Below, piece by piece: positions 7,629 through 9,223 of a stretch of 9,223 bases of DNA. The position numbers and the translations under genes were made by a program. Source of the stretch: Polaromonas sp. (GTDB lineage: Bacteria > Pseudomonadota > Gammaproteobacteria > Burkholderiales > Burkholderiaceae_C); contig JAQGMN010000479.1 of NCBI GenBank assembly GCA_028292345.1, positions 1 to 9,223 on the forward strand. Direction: 5' to 3'. A model generated the notes under the pieces. That model saw only the letters and a list, made by a program, of their open reading frames with translations, was not told the origin of the DNA and did not search any database. The first letter of the stretch is position 1. Every line of letters begins with the position of its first letter.

Positions 7629-8117
7629 TCAAGGCTCGCGCCGCGTTTCCAGGTAGGTGCGGATGGACCAGATGGCTTCCTGGGTCAGCGTGCCTTCAAA
7701 CGGCGGCATGTAGACCCGGCCGTCGCGCGCCCGGCCGCGCCGCACGGTGGAGGCGAAGAAATCGTCCATCTCCTTGAAGCAGGCGGACTTTTTGGCCGCG
7801 TCGGCCATGCCCGTGCATTCGCTGTCGAGCTTGCGCAGGTCCGGCGACATGCCGCCTGAAATCGCTTCCAGCCCATGGCAGCGCGCGCAGTTCTGGTTGT
7901 AGGCCGAGGTGCCGATGCGCAGCGCTTCCTTGTTGGCCGGGCCGGTGCTGTAGGGATTCGCGTCCCGCCATTTGTCGCCGAGCTGGGGCAGCGTCTTGGT
8001 GTCCACCGACTGCGGCACCACATCGCCATGGGCCATGGCCGCGCCGGTCCAGAACGTGGCCGAAATGAACATGGCCATGCCGGACCGCTTGAGAAGTGAG
8101 AGTGAAAAGACTTTCAT
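7629..8117 (-). CDS. pedF: Cytochrome c-550, PedF type
   Basis: Periplasmic monohaem c-type cytochrome, the expected electron acceptor of a PQQ-dependent alcohol dehydrogenase. The 162-residue product has a Sec signal ending AAMA|HG (cleavage after residue 29). One haem motif CARCH (Cys77, Cys80, His81) is followed by the probable sixth ligand Met137 in VYMPPF, and the helix EAIWSIRTYLETRRE ends the protein. Two further cysteines, Cys101 (DSECTG) and Cys113 (SACFKE), may form a disulfide and are a feature of the PedF group. The start at 8117 is preferred over the longer frame to 8252: it begins the signal peptide, has GGAG nine bases upstream (8127-8130), and lies downstream of a sigma-54-type promoter at 8155-8170. 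It leads a two-gene unit with the solute-binding protein and is divergent from the AcoR-like gene. The partner dehydrogenase is not in the window. Confidence 0.9.
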   Translation of the reverse strand: MKVFSLSLLKRSGMAMFISATFWTGAAMAHGDVVPQSVDTKTLPQLGDKWRDANPYSTGPANKEALRIGTSAYNQNCARCHGLEAISGGMSPDLRKLDSECTGMADAAKKSACFKEMDDFFASTVRRGRARDGRVYMPPFEGTLTQEAIWSIRTYLETRREP

Positions 8118-8154
8118 AGAAAGTTGCTCCAGTTGATGTGTGATGGCCCCTATC

Positions 8155-8170
8155 AGCAAAAAGCAAGCCA
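8155..8170 (-). promoter_or_regulatory. Sigma-54-type -24/-12 promoter for the cytochrome operon
   Basis: On the minus strand the site reads TGGCTTGCTTTTTGCT. Against TGGCAYG-N4-TTGCW only the fifth base differs. GG (8169-8168) and GC (8157-8156) are 10 bases apart. The predicted start near 8145 leaves a leader of about 28 bases with GGAG at the right place before the ATG at 8117. Confidence 0.65.
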
Positions 8171-8211
8171 GCACTTTCAAAGCCTTCTGCGTGGGCCGGG
8201 CATCCCGGTGG

Positions 8212-8255
8212 CGGTTGCCGGAAAAGGCTTTCAGGGCATGCTGCTCCGGCAACCG
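8212..8255. repeat. 11-base perfect inverted repeat between promoter and enhancer
   Basis: CGGTTGCCGGA (8212-8222) and TCCGGCAACCG (8245-8255) are exact inverted copies with a 22-base spacer. It sits upstream of the predicted cytochrome transcription start, so it would not be in that transcript. It may be a second protein-binding site with two half-sites about three helical turns apart (33 bases), or a cruciform or terminator-like structure for transcripts arriving from the right. No protein can be assigned. Confidence 0.45.
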
Positions 8256-8267
8256 GTGTGCCGTGAG

Positions 8268-8286
8268 GTGTTTCGATATGGAACAC
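8268..8286. promoter_or_regulatory. Candidate enhancer (UAS) dyad, copy 2
   Basis: GTGTTTC-GATAT-GGAACAC has perfect outer arms GTGTT/AACAC and a further matching C/G pair inside. It shares its half-sites (GTGTYTC and GGAAC, five-base spacer) with the site at 4248-4266. It is centred about 108 bases upstream of the cytochrome -24 element, a normal enhancer distance, and about 225 bases before the AcoR-like start codon. Recognition by that regulator is inference. Confidence 0.45.
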
Positions 8287-8502
8287 TTTCATCATTTCTC
8301 CGGTCACCGGTAATCACCATAAATCCTTTGGGATCAAGGGTTTATGCCGTTGCGCACCCCTTGTGCCATGTTCCAGAATGCGGTAGCTCAAGCAATCGGC
8401 CCCACTGCAGCAACACGGGCCGGGCCGACTGCAAAGCGACGCCATCGAAATACCCCGCGCGGTGTTCCGCGCAGGTCGCCCACATAACTCAAGGAGAGGA
8501 TG

Positions 8503-9223
8503 ATGAGCATCCCGGCTGCCCGCTATTCGCCTTCCCGCACAGGCCCTTCCCACGAAATCGAAGACGAACGAAAGCGAACGCTGATTGAAGCGTCCCACCA
8601 GCGTTCGCAGTCCTTCGGCATTGCCACTTCCGACCAGCCCGATTTTTCTCCGCCGGGCCAGGTCGTCCTGGCACGGACGCTCGAAGAAAATCGTTTTTTG
8701 CTGCTGCATGCCGCGCCGGCCATGGAAACGCTGTACGAGCAGATCGCCAACACCCACAGCATGGTGCTGCTGACGTCGGCCAAGGGCGTGGTGCTGCATT
8801 CGCTGGGCGACAGCGACTTCCTGGAAAAGGCCTCGCAGGTGGCGCTGACGCCCGGCGTGGACTGGTCCGAGGGCAGCAAGGGCACGAATGCCATCGGCAC
8901 CGCGCTGCGCGAGGAGCAGGCCATCACGGTCCACGGCGGCGAGCATTACATGCGCGCCAACAAGTTCCTGACCTGCTCATGCGCGCCCATCATGGACCCT
9001 TACGGCCAGCTGATCGGCGCGCTGGACGTCACCGGCGACCACCGCAGCGTCCACCAGCACACCATGGCGCTGGTGCGCATGTCGGCGCAGATGGTGGAGA
9101 ACCACATGTTCGCCGACACCTTTCCCAAGGCGGTCCGCATCCATTTCCACAGCCGGCCCGAGTTCATCGGCACCCTGGTCGAGGGCATCGTGGTGTTCTC
9201 CGCCGACGGGCGCTTCCTGTCGG
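8503..9223 (+). CDS. acoR: AcoR-type sigma-54-dependent transcriptional activator, N-terminal part (3' end outside window)
   Basis: N-terminal 240 residues of an enhancer-binding activator of the AcoR (acetoin/alcohol catabolism) group. A charged leader (residues 1-75) is followed by a GAF-like sensor domain at about 79-200 with the group's signature GSKGTNAIGTAL (124-135), then CSCAPIMDPYGQLIGALDVTG (158-178; key residues Cys158, Cys160). A PAS-like segment begins at about 221 (FIGTLVEGIVVFSADG). The AAA+ ATPase and Fis-type HTH domains expected in the family would lie beyond the window, so activator status rests on family knowledge. Two ATGs are adjacent (8500 and 8503); 8503 is chosen because AAGGAG (8491-8496) is then six bases away instead of three. 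It is divergent from the cytochrome operon, a common position for a regulator acting on its neighbour. The effector is unknown; an alcohol, aldehyde or acetoin is the guess. Confidence 0.9.
   Translation, partial: MSIPAARYSPSRTGPSHEIEDERKRTLIEASHQRSQSFGIATSDQPDFSPPGQVVLARTLEENRFLLLHAAPAMETLYEQIANTHSMVLLTSAKGVVLHSLGDSDFLEKASQVALTPGVDWSEGSKGTNAIGTALREEQAITVHGGEHYMRANKFLTCSCAPIMDPYGQLIGALDVTGDHRSVHQHTMALVRMSAQMVENHMFADTFPKAVRIHFHSRPEFIGTLVEGIVVFSADGRFLS

Larger units (their letters stand above)
8118..8502. promoter_or_regulatory. 385-base divergent control region between cytochrome and AcoR-like regulator
   Basis: No gene is supportable here. From the cytochrome side outward it holds a GGAG ribosome site (8127-8130), a sigma-54-type promoter (8155-8170), an 11-base inverted repeat (8212-8255), a candidate enhancer dyad (8268-8286), an IHF-like match GATCAAGGGTTTA (8332-8344), a weaker sigma-54-like match (8353-8368, minus) and the regulator's own ribosome site AAGGAG (8491-8496). 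No clear sigma-70 promoter for the regulator was identified. The order promoter then enhancer fits activation of the cytochrome by a sigma-54 activator. Confidence 0.6.

Noticed and set aside
8115..8252. Longer cytochrome start at 8252 adding 45 residues
   Set aside because: The signal peptide begins at 8117 with a good ribosome site, and the promoter at 8155-8170 would lie inside the longer frame.
8314..8946. Minus-strand open frame opposite the AcoR-like gene
   Set aside because: Shadow; the plus strand encodes a clear GAF domain with the GTNAIGTAL signature.

Overview
The window is GC-rich (by eye about two-thirds G+C) bacterial DNA, densely coding in six tightly packed blocks. The protein styles point to a betaproteobacterium of the Burkholderiales/Comamonadaceae type, such as Polaromonas or Rhodoferax. 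The grounds are an Omp32/Porin_4-type porin ending in Phe, a NosR with a NosX-like FMN transferase, a PedF-type cytochrome and an AcoR-type sigma-54 activator. The genus is inference only.

Layout. (1) 1-2861, plus strand: the 3' part of nosR (5' end outside the window), then a Tat-exported FAD:protein FMN transferase of the ApbE/NosX type whose GTG start overlaps the nosR stop. Together they form the flavin/Fe-S electron-delivery end of a nitrous-oxide reductase cluster. No nosZDFYL follows, so any remainder lies upstream of the window. (2) 2862-3061: a 200-base intergenic stretch with two hairpins and a degenerate inverted-repeat element of REP type. (3) 3062-4105, minus strand: an outer-membrane porin. 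(4) 4106-4605: a 500-base divergent regulatory region. (5) 4606-6625, plus strand: an NAD-dependent aldehyde dehydrogenase and a DUF779 protein, with an intrinsic terminator-like hairpin between them. (6) 6662-8117, minus strand: a PedF-type c-type cytochrome followed by a MoxJ-like periplasmic solute-binding protein of the kind associated with quinoprotein dehydrogenases. (7) 8118-8502: a second divergent regulatory region. (8) 8503-9223, plus strand: the N-terminal 240 residues of an AcoR-type sigma-54 activator, running off the window.

How it fits together. Blocks 3-8 look like a piece of a PQQ-dependent alcohol oxidation system. A quinoprotein alcohol dehydrogenase (not in this window) would oxidise alcohol in the periplasm and pass electrons to the cytochrome. 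The aldehyde would be oxidised in the cytoplasm by the ExaC/AcoD-type dehydrogenase. The strongest non-coding observation is that the porin, the aldehyde dehydrogenase and the cytochrome each have a GG-N10-G(C/A) sigma-54-type promoter at a sensible distance from the start codon. The porin and cytochrome control regions also share a dyad, GTGTYTC-N5-GGAAC, at enhancer distance. This suggests one sigma-54 regulon run by the AcoR-like protein at the right-hand edge, with the porin as an unexpected member. No RNA genes, insertion sequences or CRISPR arrays were seen.
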